Made by a program: the position numbers and the translations under genes. Source: Echinometra lucunter (taxonomy: Eukaryota; Echinodermata; Echinoidea; Camarodonta; Echinometridae). Taken from it: DNA of 64,000 nucleotides. The notes under the pieces were generated by a model. The model had not been told where the DNA came from. It saw only the letters and a program-made list of their open reading frames with translations, and did no database searches. Where the stretch lies: positions 10,105,554 to 10,169,553 of the forward strand of contig CM057158.1 of the NCBI GenBank assembly GCA_029962745.1, written 5' to 3'. Positions 21,684 through 34,408 of the stretch are shown in pieces (positions within the stretch are counted from its first letter, which is position 1; every line of letters begins with the position of its first letter).

Positions 21684-23029
21684 GAGCCTAACAGTGCCTA
21701 AAGAAATCTTTCAGTCATAAAGCTTGGAGAAAACTTTAGTTTACTCATTAAAATTACACTAATCCAGTCCTTGTTTGTCAGATAACATTTGATTCCAAAA
21801 TGTTTGCGTACAAAAATAAACAAACATCGAACATGATATGACCATTGCAACTATGTTTCAATTGGTGAAACTTTGGCTTACTAATAAAACTTTTAACAAA
21901 TGTGTTTTATACAATATCAGTTGTATTAGTTTGAGAATGAAAAACAACAGCCACACAAAACAAACATTCATTAGAATGGGTGCAAAAGTTTGAAAAAAAA
22001 AAATCCCTAAGAGACACAATTTTGTTTTTATTTATTTTCTTGAAAAAAAAAACCCCGTTAACAAAACAAGTGAAATCATTTCAAACATTTTGTCAGAGAT
22101 ACTAGATGCCAGGCACTATATTTTACCTAAAGCCGAGATATGGGTGAAAAGCTTATTAAAAGGATGGAAAGGATGAAACAGGGTAGAAGAAATCTGAAGA
22201 AATGGAATGGGTGAGAATTCAAAGTGTAATTCTGTTCTTACTGATTGGCACAAAATGGTAAGATGACCGACTTGAGATTTTTCCCCCTACTTTTCAGTTA
22301 TCACTGCAGTCATCATTTTTCCCATCCCCGTTTCCATCCTAGGTCAGCGTGCTCATTTTCTTTGATTTTTACTGCAGCTCTCTCCTGATCATCTTCGTTA
22401 TCATGTAATTCTCCTCCTCCTCATCAGCTCATCACAGTCAGTTTCAAACAATAGCCGCAGTTATATTTGAATTGTAGCTGTTTAAATTACTCAAGGCACA
22501 CACCACACACCCCCTCATTTATATTTTTCAATTTTTTTCAGATTTCATCAAAATAAATTAACATTTGAAATTATTCTTCATATAGCTTTTCCCCAACACT
22601 TATAACTAACAAAAACAAATATCAACGAAATTATGAAATTAGTTATTAAGATAGTTACTGAGACGCCCTACTCCCCCCCCCCCCTCACGCGGGCGTCTTT
22701 TTAAAATGTTTGATTGTGTAGTGTATTTGCAAAAAACAATACAGGAGGCGTTCACAAAGTTCCCATGCAGTGTAGTCTTTAGTGGTGTAGATACAGGGGC
22801 TTCAGTATCGTGCGGGCTGTGTGTGTGTGTGTGTGGGGGGGGGGGGGATAGGTGATGACCCGCCACATTTCGAAGTTTGGAAGTTGGTGTAGTATAAACG
22901 CGTATACAAAAATAAATCTATGGGGCAATCCTCCCCCCAAATGAGAACCTATAAGATTATGGCAAAATGTTCGGAGGGTTAGGCCTGGATTATTACATTA
23001 GAAGACGAGAAGTGATGGATCGAAACGAC
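21684..23029. other. foldback central loop
   Basis: Unique centre of the foldback element. AT-rich, with C and G runs at 22675-22684 and 22837-22849, and a (GT)n tract before the latter. No reading frame suggests a transposase. Confidence 0.6.
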
Positions 23030-24130
23030 TATATATAAAAAAATAATAATAAGAAGAAGAACAAATACATAAAACCTCTAGGTTTCAGGTCAGCTGAATG
23101 TAGATATTCTAAGTAAGAAAAAATGATTAATTTCATCAGCGAATTTAGATATCAAAGCTCAATATGTGTCCTAATTTGTCAAATCATAAGAATCTAACGA
23201 TGACTTTCCTATTTGTTTATCTTCTACTCTTGAATGAGGTACTTTATTATTAATGTTTTCATGTGGTTTCAGCGCAAAGAATGATACTTGCGATGCTCGC
23301 TGTACGCTAAATACGTAGAAGCACAAGTCCTTTAACAAATATTAAATTAAGAATACATGCATTCAATATAAAATTCCGTTAAGGTTTTGTTTTCATTTAT
23401 AGTCGGTGGTTTAACAAGGGGGCGGGATACCGGATCTCGGGGGGGGGGGGGGGTTGTTTACCCCTCCCCTAAAAAGTAAGATTTTTTATCTGATATCTTG
23501 CCTAAAATTGTACATTTAGGAAAAAAAAAAAGAACGGGACCCAATCACAGCTGCTGATTGAGCGAAGTGACTTATGTTCTTAAGCTTGATTGTGGCCCAT
23601 CTCCCCCTTTTCCTGAAGACTACGACTAGATACACCATTCCCTACTTTTGTAGCTTCCTACTTATTTTCCTCACTTTCCTTTCTTCATTTTATTCCTTTC
23701 TTTTCTGTCTTCTGATGATCAAATTTGGTTCCGATGGGAGTGTGCCGCTGAAGCTGCCAAACCCTACAACCTTGGGTGGAAAAGTGTGGCCAATACTAGA
23801 GTTTTTATTTTCTTTTGCTCCTCGATAAAATCGGAGCAAAAGGTTGGAAATTTTCAAAAAAGTTAGCAATTAGAGCTACAAATTACTGTATAGCTTATTA
23901 AACTAGTAAAAACCTTCTACCCCTCCCCAAATCCCGTTTGGTATCCTCGAGGAGCTGCTCTCCTCCGGGAAAGTTGTAATAAAAAATACTTGATCAATTA
24001 CTTAAGTTTGATTTTAAAAAAAAAGAAAAAGGAAATTTTTTACCGCTCCTCACGTGCCAGGCGTGGTCATAAAATCAATTTTCCTCCGGTCATTAATCTT
24101 GTCCTCAAAGTGGGGGGGGGGGGGGGGGGG
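23030..24130 (-). repeat. foldback right inner domain
   Basis: Reverse complement of the left inner domain, with small indels and substitutions, and a long G run at its outer edge (about 24112-24130). Confidence 0.8.
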
Positions 24131-24436
24131 GATGTCCTCCGGGGGAGTTGTCAGATGGGAGTCGTTCCCGAGGAAGTTGACCTCCTGGGGATTTTTCCTC
24201 CGGGGGAGTTGTCCTTGGGGGAGTTGTCCTAGGGGGGAGCTGTCCTCGGGGGAGTTGTCCTCAGGGGGAGTTGTCCACCGGGGGAGTTGTCCTCGGGTGA
24301 GTTGTCCTCCGGGGTAGTTGTCCTCCGGGGGAGATGTCCTCCGGGGGAGATGTCCTCCGGGGGAGTCGTCCTCCGGGGGACTTGTCCTCCGGGGGAGTTG
24401 TCAGGTGGGAGTTGTCCCCGGGGGAATGGTCCTAGA
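24131..24436 (-). repeat. foldback right outer domain, tandem repeats
   Basis: About 18 copies of TCCGGGGGAGTTGTCC-type units, the complement of the left outer domain. Confidence 0.9.
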
Positions 24437-24437
24437 A

Positions 24438-24440
<3 letters not shown>

Positions 24441-24516
<76 letters not shown>

Positions 24517-24520
24517 TATA

Positions 24521-24553
<33 letters not shown>

Positions 24554-24612
24554 GTATATGTAATATGTATATATATATATATATATATATACATATATAT
24601 TAATATATATAT
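24441..24612. repeat. (TA)n / (CATA)n microsatellite
   Basis: Alternating TA with an internal CATACATA block. It forms the right flank of the foldback element. Confidence 0.9.
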
Positions 24613-25740
24613 GGTTGCCTCGCTGCCAAATATGAACTCTATTTTGTCACATAGCTGGTCCATTGCTGCTGTCCCCCAAACCAGTCTGCTTTTTAATATT
24701 ACGAGCGAGCGAAGCGAGCGAGGAAGCACACACTGTTTTTGATGGTAGAAGTATATCCCCCTCGGCAAATTACACTGTGAGCCCACGGAACATCTATTAT
24801 CTATTCGGTCTCATATCACTTTCCGAATTCGTTTGTTTTCAAAACCATGAATATCAAACGAGAGAGCGCAGCAAGCGAGGAAAATATACCCTTTTCCATA
24901 TAGTGTTATCTTATCATCATAATATATAGTAATTTGATAATAATGTGATATGCGCTATATAGAAGAAAGGAATATTATTATTATCATCATCAGATTACAC
25001 TATAAACCTGTCATGCCTGTATGATAATAATAATACATCCGATCACCTGTGTGCCGAATATGACACTGTTTTAGCTACGACCGATCCCGGCAAAATTATA
25101 TGGATTTGTCCCCCAAAATTTGTCAACCAACTTGCTGCCCGAATATAATGATATTTTGGAATCTCGCTGCTATAATAAGCTACTTGCTGCCCGAAATCAT
25201 CTTGTTTCTATCTTTTACCAGAGAGAGTAGCGAGCAAGCTTACGAAAAATATGTTTGTTTGTTTGTTTGTTTTTTTAAATCTACGCCGTTATCTCCTGAT
25301 AGTGTATCTATTTTTAGGTCAACTGGCCGCTCGATTTCTTGGAGTGATATCTTGTTTGGTTATATTACTTCCTATGAGTAGAAGAATAGTATAACATTAG
25401 ATAGAAAAACAAGATGCAAACCGATTTATTGGCCTTTTATAAGAATAGTAATTATCATTGCCATTAATTGGTTAAGATACTTAAATGAGAACGAGCGAAG
25501 CGAGCGAGCGCTTCCCATTGTCCCATTTTCTTTCTTTTTCCTTGTTTTCCGCTTTCATTTCACTTCCTTCCTTTTCCTTTCTTTTCTCTTTTTTTTTCTT
25601 TTTCCTTTTTTCTTTCTTTTTTTGTTGGGAAATTATTGGGGGGGGGGGGCAAAATGATATCTTTGCCCCCCGAAATTTTCTTGGGGGGGGGGGCAACTGC
25701 CCCCCTGCCCTCCAGGATCGACGCCTCCGCGTTAAGTGGA
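24613..25740 (+). repeat. dispersed repeat with AGCGAGCGAAGCGAGCGAG motif
   Basis: The motif or variants lie near 24703, 24858, 25215 and 25493, separated by AT-rich segments that repeat phrases such as 'GCTGCCCGAA' and 'TTTCTAT'. It ends in a pyrimidine-rich tract, G runs and CCCCTGCCCTCCAGGATCG. The same family is found inverted at 32600-34180 and again at 44410-45590. A LINE-like 3' tail (GCGCTATATAGAA then ATT repeats) lies at about 24950-24990. Likely non-autonomous transposons with internal tandem modules; no coding. Confidence 0.6.
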
Positions 25741-25911
25741 GATTTAAAAAAAATTAGGCCTACTATTATATTTCATCTAATATCACCTACACTCTTGCAC
25801 TACATACACACACATACACCATTATGCACCTGCAAATGCACCAACACCACATGCACACTCACAGTTGATCACTTCCCAGATCTCCGGTACTTTACATTGT
25901 TATATCGCTAG
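25741..25911. other. possible LINE 5' flank
   Basis: CA- and CACC-rich sequence directly before the LINE endonuclease region. It may be the LINE 5' UTR. No gene. Confidence 0.35.
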
Positions 25912-28707
25912 ATGGAGTCACACGCTTTTACTTCTGATATTTTCCTTGACTATACATACGACAGCAAATACTATACTCTCCTTGAATTTAACAACTCATT
26001 TTCTAATAACCCAGATAATATATCACTTTTACATGCGAACTTACGAAGTCTGAATAGAAATTTTGAACATTTTGAAAACCTTTTACACTCCTTAAATAAA
26101 TTTGCATTTTCCGTTATTGGAATAAGTGAGACCTTGCTACATGAACATTCCCCAGATATGTTCAATTTGCCAAATTATAAGTTGATTAGGGCAGATCGTA
26201 AAGGAAGAAGAGGTGGTTGCGTTGCTTTTTACATTGCTCAAAATTTAAAATTCAAGGTCCGTTCCGATGTCAAGCTAATGCAAGCAGAATCATTGTTAAT
26301 TGAAATTGACAATTCCAATTTAAAAAATGTCATTGTAGGTTTGATTTACAGACCCCTGACTCTAATTTTGATTTATTCCATGACGAAATGGAACTATGTC
26401 TTCATAAAATAGGGAATGAAAACAAACATATTTTTATGCTTGGGGACTTCAACATCAACTTCTTGCCCTCATCTGACAATAGTAATTCAACCACTTGTAT
26501 GAAATTAATGTACTCATTTGGCTTAGCTTCTATTATCAATAAACCTACTAGAATTAATTCTAATTCATCAACTCAGATTGATAGTATTTTTTCCAACGTC
26601 CATAACAAAACAACTATTGGGGGAATTTTATGCAATGAAGTTTCCGACCATCTACCAGTGTTTTTAAGTTATGACTGCAATTTATCACACCCTAAATCAC
26701 GCAATGTTTATTCATATCGTAGAGAATCTAAACGTAATATAGAATTACTAAAACAGGATTTATTTTTAGAGGAATGGGCAGATGTCTACGATGAAGATGA
26801 TCCCAATATTGCATATAATCACCTTAACAACAAACTACAATATTATTATGAAAAAAATATCCCACTAGGTAAAATGAAAAACAAACGAAATAAACCCATG
26901 AATCCCTGGATAACGAAAGGTTTATTGAAATCAATATAAACACGTAACCGCCTTTACAAATTACATTTACATAATCCAACCGACACTAACCTAAAAACAT
27001 ATAAAATATATCGCAATAAATTGACAAAACTAATTCGTATATCTCGTAGACTACATTTTGCCGATAGAATAAAAAATGCCAATGCAAATACAAATGCAAC
27101 TTGGAAAATAATCAAAGAAGTGATGGGAACAAGGATAGATCCCCCACCCACTGATAATATTACCCTTAATGGTTCTAAAATAACTGATCCCAATCTTTTG
27201 GCAAACTCGTTTAATTCATTCTTTGCGAATATCGGGCCTGAACTCGCCAGTAAAATTAATAGCTCCAATGCAAATTTCAAAGATTATCTATCCGAACAAA
27301 ATCAAGAGTCTCTTTTTTTAAACCCAACAAACCCCAGCGAAATTATTAACATTACCCGTTCTCTTCACAGCTCAAAATCTCACGGTTGTGATCGAATCAG
27401 TATGCATCTCCTCAAAGAAATAATTTACCCACTTGCTAATCCTTTGACTCATATATTCAATAACTCGTTATCACAAGGTGTTTCCCCGATTTATTTAAGA
27501 TAGCTAAAGTAAATCCAATATTTAAAAAAGACGACCCCATGAAATTAGCAATTATCGTCCCATTTCTTTACTTTCAAGTATATCTAAACTCCTAGAAAAG
27601 ATAGTTTATAATAGATTGTACAAATTTGTCAATAAAAACAATATACTTAATTCAAACCAATACGGTTTTAGGAAAAATTATTCAACTGACCTAGCATTAA
27701 TTCAAATTTACGATAAAATTACAAATGCTATATCTAACAAAGAACATGTCATTGGTATATTCTGTGACCTGAGCAAAACATTCGATACGCTCAATCACGA
27801 TATTCTACTTTCCAAACTCAGTCATTATGGGGTTAGGGGTCAATCACTTTTATGGTTTAAGGATTATTTGAAGAACCGCAGACAATATGTCACCTTCAAT
27901 GTATGTAATTCTGATTCCCTTTTAGTTCAATGTGGTGTCCCTCAAGGCTCCATTTTAGGCCCACTGTTATTTCTTCTCTATATCAATGATATCGTTAACA
28001 CATCCTCTCTTTTATCTTTTATTTTATTTGCTGACGACACAAACATTTTTGCTCTCACAAAGACCTCAACTCATTAATCAATGTACTAAACCACGAAATA
28101 AATAAAGTATCAAACTGGTTTAAGGCCAATAAACTTTCTCTTAATACAAAGAAGACTCATTTCATGTATTTTAAACACCATTCCCACCATATGGACATAC
28201 CAATTCACATAAAAATTGATGATACCTTATTAGAGCAGAAAACCAAGTCTAAATTTTGGGGAATAATTATAGACGAAGCTCTGAATTGGAATTAACACTT
28301 GCATCATGTTATAATGTGCGTTTCCAAAGGCATTGGGATACTTTCCAAATTAAAGCTTCTTCTGCCTCATAAAACTTTATTTTTGTTATATAACTCATTA
28401 GTACTCCCTCACATAACATATTGCAATGTCGTATGGGCTAACTGTAGTTCGACTAAACTCAATTCTATTTTCACATTACAAAAGAGAACTATCGGCATTT
28501 GTACAGGATCACATTACCCGCATATCTGGAAATTTTCATCTTACAAACCCCAAGCTACTATTAACACACAAATCCATTCGACATCAAGGTCCGGATATTT
28601 GGAACAATTTCCCCAACAATATAAAATCTTGCTCAACCATCTACTCCTTGAAAGCCACGCTTAAACGTAATATCATACAATCTTATGCGCCCCACACCCC
28701 TGATTAG
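25912..28707 (+). pseudogene. LINE ORF2 (AP endonuclease + reverse transcriptase), broken
   Basis: The product would nick the target and reverse-transcribe the LINE RNA. APE-type endonuclease motifs: LLHANLRSLN, GISETLL, VGLIYRP (25912-26360), then after a frameshift near 26380 MLGDFNINFL and SDHLPVFL. A stop follows at 26937-26939, and the frame continues at 27021 with the linker (LNGSKITDP) and the RT start (GCDRISMHLLKE). Another shift near 27490-27616 leads to NQYGFRKNYSTD, GVPQGSILGPLLF and the catalytic FADD at 28027-28038. Shifts near 28064 and a stop near 28293 precede the C-terminal region. At least four lesions. The clade is not certain: CR1, L2 and Jockey share these motifs. Confidence 0.88.
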
Positions 28708-29125
28708 TATAACGCCCTCATATTGAATTATATTTTATTTCTTTTTTTTTCCCCCTCCAAACTGCTACCTACATGTACTGCACCTGCACCTGCACCTGCA
28801 CTTAAATAGCACTGCACCCACTTGATCGAAAAGCTTAGTGCAGCGGAGTCATGTCACGAAATCTCTTTTTCACGAGGCCGCCATCCATTCAAGCTTGATC
28901 GCTCATGATGGCGGTCTCCTGCGTTTATATTTGATTTATCTCCCTAGTTTAAAAAGCATTATATTATGTATTCTTACTTGTATGTTTTATCATGATTGTT
29001 ATATAATATATTTTGTACATGATGTTTTTATTTATGTATTGTTTATGTAATCATGAATTGATTTGTATTTGTTATTATTTTGAACGCAGAAATAAAATCA
29101 AACAAACAAACAAACAAACAATAAT
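25912..29125 (+). mobile_element. near full-length, inactivated CR1/Jockey-group LINE
   Basis: Contains endonuclease and reverse transcriptase regions in the right order, then a 3' UTR ending in AATAAAATC and (AAAC)n (about 29091-29119). The 3' UTR has a hairpin (GGCCGCCATC near 28878 with GATGGCGGTCTCC near 28907). Several frameshifts and one in-frame stop make it inactive. Confidence 0.88.
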
Positions 29126-31270
29126 ATTATTATAAGTGACCATCCCGCTTCAACTTATAGTTTTAACTTTTCTAATACTATAAGATATAATTTCATTTAA
29201 TTATCTATTTTCTGTTGCAGGGTGGCCTCATAAGTTGTAAAAAATTATTTTCTTACCGGAAAAAGACATAATGCCTCCTGTCTCCCGGCCTATACTAGTA
29301 CCCCCCCCCCCCTTGGGTTTTTATGGGTTTGCAAGCCTATGAAAATTAATGAACTATTTACAATGGATATACATGTACAATTTTTTGAATTAATAAGGAT
29401 TTTTTTTTTGTTGTTTTAGCCGAAAATGTGTGTGTGTGTGTGTGTGTGTGTGTTCTGCGCAGGCACCCGACAAATTCGATGACAAGGAAAAAAAAAAAGA
29501 GGGGGGGGGGGGGGTGGAAGCCGATTTTGGCCTGCCTGGATCGGCCACTGATTACATTTTTAAAACTAACCTCTTTGACTGTTGGCCTTTGACCTCAGGG
29601 CCGTGGAAGCGGGGAGGAAGAGGGAATGGGCTGGGGGCTGCAGCCCCCACAACTTCAGAAAAAATAAAAAATGAATAAAAATAAGGGGGAAAAAAACCTA
29701 TTTAATAATATTGTAAAAACTAAACATTTAAATTGCTCATATGGCCACAAAACCACAGAAAACCCAAGGGCTTTAGGGGGTTCTGCCCCCTGGACCCGGT
29801 ATGCTTGGGTGTCAGCCCCCTACTCCAAAGAAGGCTAGACCTGGCTAGAAATTCAAAATAGCTGATAATTTTGTCTCCTCATAGTCACCTCATAGTATCC
29901 TCATTTGTCTCCTCATGTACTAATTTAAATAAAGTGGTAACAAACAAACACATCTGTAATTCTTCACCTCTGACGTCCTAACCCCCACCCAATATAATAA
30001 ATTTGTCTCACTCTAGATGCATACTAGCACGAAGTTTAAAGTTCTTACCTTAAATTTCTTGAGATATCTCTTTAGAGCCAAGTTTGAAGTTCATATACCT
30101 CCAGTGGTTCTTGAGATATCATCATTTTCATCATCAGCATCATAATTAACATCATCATCGTTATCGTTTTAATTCATGTCTTTAATAATTATTTATCCAT
30201 TCTGCTCATTACACATGTTTATCTGTTTCATAAGATTTGTTTAAGGGGCTACTATATTTTCAAGCGAATTGCTTACAAATGGCAGTCCTTCTTCCGCAAA
30301 TGATTTTATGTTTTGATGAACTATAATAATATGACAATTCATCATTTCATGTTTGTTTCTGAAAAAAAAATGATTGTTTAATATGCTTGCTTATAAAGTT
30401 ATTTATGACTAATGGTCAAAAAGTACTTTTGTTTTTTATTTCATATAAACTCCTAAAAAAAAAAGAGTTTGGAAACTAAAGTTTAATCACTTATATCTCT
30501 CTCGTGACGTCATGGCATTATCATCTCTTTGTTTAGCATCATGAAGCAAAAAGTGTATTTATTCCTCTTTAACATTATATGATATTTTCTATCATTGTGC
30601 TGTCATGGAATGAGCAGTACATCAGAATGAGGGGCAGGGTCAAAGGCGAAAATTTGCAAAAACGTACTGGTAAGCACTGGTATTGTTAACATGGTTAAGC
30701 ATTAGCATATAGTGCATTTCTCAAATCAGATTTCATTTATTTTTCATGTGACCCCCAAATCTAATCAGATCATTGTCCCTCCATTTGCATAAATGAGCCA
30801 AGTTTGAATTTGATCCATCAAATGGTTCTTAAGAATTATCGCGAGAACGAAAACGGGACGGACTGACGGACTTACGGACGGTATCCCCCTCCCACGGTAG
30901 GGAGATATTTGAAAATTTATGAAAATGGCATTTTCTGCACATTAATTTCAGTATTATTAGGGTAACTTATATGAAAAGTGGCATATGCTAATCCCTTTAC
31001 CCCCCCCCCCCCTCACTTTTTATTTTTTTCCACTCCGATCCGCTGTTTGAGCAACAAAGCTGAAAATGTTCATTGACTATACTTAGGATCATAAATCACC
31101 CTAAAAACCTAAAGAACTTTTCTTGGTCACTGTTGACTGCCTTGACGATTATCGGTTTAGGGCAATTCGATGTGACCCGCCCACGCTATGGGGAATACCA
31201 ACAATGAGTCATTATGCTAAATTTTCATCATTAAACAACAATTTGACGTCACTGTGGGGTTTTATGGAAA
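29126..31270. other. non-coding; old repeats and microsatellites
   Basis: No gene. Contents: C run 29301-29312, (TG)n 29427-29452, G run near 29501-29513, and a GC-rich hairpin GGGGGCTGCAGCCCCC near 29635. Two diverged copies of a segment containing AGCCAAGTTTGAA...TGGTTCTTGAGATATC (about 30075-30120 and 30790-30840) are present, the second followed by GGGACGGACTGACGGAC, a terminus found in a widespread invertebrate repeat. C run near 31002-31013. Confidence 0.55.
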
Positions 31271-31271
31271 C

Positions 31272-32149
31272 ACGAATTCAATTCAATTCAATTCAATTCA
31301 ATTGCGGTTTTATTATAAATACCAAATAAAAAGTCCGTAGGCTAACAATAATTGGTTCACATTAAAACATTATGAAAAAAATAAAGATTGGAACATAAGA
31401 ACTGAACATGCATTGGAAACGCAGGGAATTAATAATGCATTGGTGAGCTATTATAAGAAAAAGGTTAGGGAACTAAGTACGTTTAACCAGAACCTGCTGA
31501 AGCGAGAAAAGGGGAAAACAGAGATGAACAGAATAATACGAAAGGAAAGTACAGAAGAGAAATGGGGGCAGAGAGAAAAGTTAAAAAACAGACAAGAATA
31601 TTTAAAAGGAAAAAGAAGAAAACAGGGAAATAAAAAGAAAGAAAATAAAGGAAGAGGAAGGAGAGAAAGTAATTATTTTTTTAATTATGAAGAACATCAA
31701 ATTTGTAGACAAGCAGGCATTTGATAATCAAATGAATAAATATAACGATAAAATGAATATTGAGACACACTGATGAGATAAGATATAAGAACATGAGAAA
31801 CGGAAACACAGGGACAACTAACCGCAATAGCTTGTTAAAGAATTGCACACCCCAATACATCTAAAATTCAATTAAATATAATGCCAAATTGTAAAATATA
31901 ATGGTGTCATGATATGTTTGTAAAATGCTTCGACAATATCTATAAAATTGACACATGTACTAAATGTTCATTAACATGATTAATAAACTTACTACAAATT
32001 GAAACTAATTACTTATGAATAATTTTCTATTTGCCAATGAATTGAGAGAGAGAGAGAAAAAAAAAAGATACAGAGAACGAAAGAGAGGAAGGGGTGGAAA
32101 ATGAGAAAGAGGGAAAGAGAAAAAAGGCGAAAGAAAGCGAGAGAGAAAT

Positions 32150-32188
<39 letters not shown>

Positions 32189-32260
32189 CATTCATGACAA
32201 TACATTGTGTTGTAAGTAAGTCTAACAAGATTTTCAGTTGATTGAGTTTAGCAGACGAAC
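31272..32260 (-). mobile_element. possible LINE 3' remnant with (GAATT)n tail
   Basis: On the minus strand, AATAAAACCGC is followed by five GAATT units (31272-31302), the arrangement of LINE 3' tails with short tandem repeats seen elsewhere in the window. The body (31303-32260) is purine-rich and encodes nothing recognisable. The 103-residue plus-strand frame at 31413 is Lys/Glu/Arg-rich low complexity. Includes (GA)n at 32041-32060 and 32150-32186. Confidence 0.35.
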
Positions 32261-32599
32261 TAGAGAGGGAGCGGTAGAATATTTATAGCGCTGAGTTCTG
32301 CATCGTGGCAAAGATAGGATTTTCTCAAGCTACGACAAGTAACGACATGGCGCGAATTGTGGCCTTTCAAATGGCATGTGTTATTTATTGACAAGCATCA
32401 ATGGACTTCACCCGAACATCGTATGATGAAAGGCCATACCCGACACCATATTCCACTCTCATCGGTCGCCCTAAACATTCGAAAATTGAAAATGACTGTA
32501 TTTTAAGAAAAGGGCATAGAATTAAAATTACTTGGACAAAGTCATCTTCTCGGTAGAAGATGCTTTACCCAATGATGTGAAAAATTTCGCCATTCCGTT
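32261..32599. other. non-coding, nothing recognised
   Basis: Ordinary AT-rich sequence between a GA-rich tract and the next dispersed repeat. No gene or repeat identified. Confidence 0.45.
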
Positions 32600-32705
32600 T
32601 TTTTTTTCGGGGGGGGGGGGGGGACACCAGGTACATATAAATATATATCAGGCGTCATTCGGGGGTGGGACCTTGGGGGCAAACATATCGGAAATTATCC
32701 CCCCC

Positions 32706-32739
<34 letters not shown>

Positions 32740-33337
32740 GAACTGAAAAAATAAAAGAAAGAAAAAAGAAGAGAAAATAGAGGAAAAGAAAGGAAGGAAA
32801 GTGAAATGAAAGCAAAAAAAAAAACCAAAAAAAAAAACAAACAAACAAACAAGGAAAAATAGAAAGAAAATGGGAAACCGGAAAGCGCTCTCTCTCGCAT
32901 TTAAGTATCTTATCCAATGCCGGTGATAATTACCATTGTTATGTAAAGAAACCGGTTTACATCTTGTGAATCTATCTAATGTTATTATACCATTCTTCTA
33001 CTCATCCTGCTCACAGAATGTTAGTGCTATTACCAGGCTTGAATGTCAATTCGAGAAATCGAGCGGCAAGTTGGCCTGAAATAAATAAACTTTAAGTAAC
33101 TAAAGGCCTAGCTTAAACTAAATCCCATTTTTCGTTCGCTTGCTCTCTACTCTCGCTTGTAAAAGCTAGAAACATGATGATTTCGGGCAGCAAGCATTTT
33201 ATATCAGTAGTACGATTCCAAAATATCATAATACTCGGGCAGCGAGGTGATTGACAAATTTACAAAAACCATCTACTGCAGTGTATTTTGGTGACGATAC
33301 GAATCCATATTTGTTTTTCGATCTCTGACTTTGCTAA

Positions 33338-33454
33338 CTCGTGGTCGCCGGAACGTTCTGATCAGACAAAGGATTGGAGGGGCAAGCCATTATTAACACA
33401 CAATGGCTTGCCCCTCCAATCTTTTTTGTGATTGGAACGTTTCGGCGCCACGAG
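33338..33454. mobile_element. short palindromic MITE with perfect core hairpin
   Basis: GATTGGAGGGGCAAGCCATT (33372-33391) is an exact reverse complement of 33402-33421. The outer parts also pair imperfectly (CTCGTGGTCGCCGGAACGTTC with GAACGTTTCGGCGCCACGAG; each about 20 bases). About 117 bp in all. No TSD is obvious. Confidence 0.65.
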
Positions 33455-33829
33455 AAACAGAATGATTTCAGATGGCAAGCGAAGTCGATAAATTGATTTA
33501 TTTGCGTCGCACAGCTGATCGAATATATAATTTTAGATATTCCATTGGCTTGTATTGTATTTTTATGACGAAATAATACTTCTATCATGAAAAAGAGTGT
33601 ATTTTTCCTCGCTCCCTGCGCTCTCTTGTTTAATATTAATGGTTGTGAAAAGTAAATGAATTCGGCAAATGAAGTGGCTGAATAGATAATTTAGATGCTT
33701 CACAGGCCCACAGTGTAATTTGCTGAGTACTTTTACCATCAAAAAGAATGTGTGTTTCCTCGCTCGCTCGCTCGTAATATTTAGAAAAAAGGTGGTTTCG
33801 GACAGCAAACAATGGCGCAGATATGTGCC

Positions 33830-34003
33830 GAAATGCCCAATGTTTTCTTTCTGTTTCTTTTATAATCATACTATAAGTTTTGTACATTTACTTAAGACTT
33901 ATTGCAAACTTGTTTCAGTTGTTGTAGTTTTATATTGTTCATTTTATATACATATAAGTATATATATGAGAAATAAAACACGCTTGAACTTGAACTGAAG
34001 AAA
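33830..34003 (+). mobile_element. LINE 3'-end fragment
   Basis: It ends AAATAAAACACGCTTGAACTTGAACTG, a poly(A)-signal-like motif followed by a short TTGAAC repeat, as in other LINE tails here. No coding part is included. Confidence 0.4.
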
Positions 34004-34321
34004 TGAACTGAATATTTAGCAGTGTGGTGACCAGATATGTGTTTTCGGTATCACATAGGCCGATGTCTTATTTCTTTTTTTAATGACAAAATAACACTTC
34101 CGTCATAACTAGAAATTTGTTATTTTTGGCTCGCTCGCTTCGCTCCCTCGCAAAATTTAAAAACATGGACGTTCATAATCTATGCGTAATTCCCCCCCAA
34201 AAGAAAAATCCAAAAAAAGCTTCACGTCCCTGGGCTCTTTGTTTTGAGGCTACTTGTTACACGACAGGAATAACATTATGCATCTTAAACACCCACACCC
34301 ACACACGCATTATTATATGTA

Positions 34322-34376
<55 letters not shown>

Positions 34377-34408
34377 GTAATATATATGTGTGTGTGTATA
34401 TATATATT
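34322..34408. repeat. (CT)n(TA)n(TG)n microsatellite
   Basis: Compound dinucleotide tract. Confidence 0.9.

Larger units (their letters stand above)
20310..24440. mobile_element. TU-like foldback element, 4.1 kb
   Basis: A large inverted repeat. The left arm (20310-21683) and the right arm (23030-24440) are reverse complements of each other, about 1.4 kb each, around a non-repeated loop of about 1.35 kb. Each arm has an outer domain of 15-16 bp tandem repeats (unit GGACAACTCCCCCGGA) and an inner non-repetitive domain. This modular layout is that described for the TU foldback transposons of Strongylocentrotus purpuratus. The insertion is in a (TA)n tract, so a target duplication cannot be told from the microsatellite. 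The loop has no coding frame of note. The arms are diverged, so the copy is not brand new. Confidence 0.8.
32600..34180 (-). repeat. dispersed AGCGAGCG-motif repeat, inverted copy
   Basis: Reverse complement of the family at 24613-25740: G run, CCTTGGGGGCAAACATATC, poly(A)/purine tract, GCGCTCTCTCTCGCA, then modules with TCGCTTGCTCTC (33140), TCGCTCCCTGCGCTC (33609), TCGCTCGCTCGCTCG (33760) and TCGCTCGCTTCGCTCCCTC (34129). Interrupted by a palindromic MITE and by a LINE 3' fragment. Confidence 0.6.

Noticed and set aside
31413..31724. Lys/Glu-rich 103 aa plus-strand frame
   Set aside because: Purine-rich low complexity, starts at a random ATG, no similarity recognised, and lies in a probable LINE 3' region.
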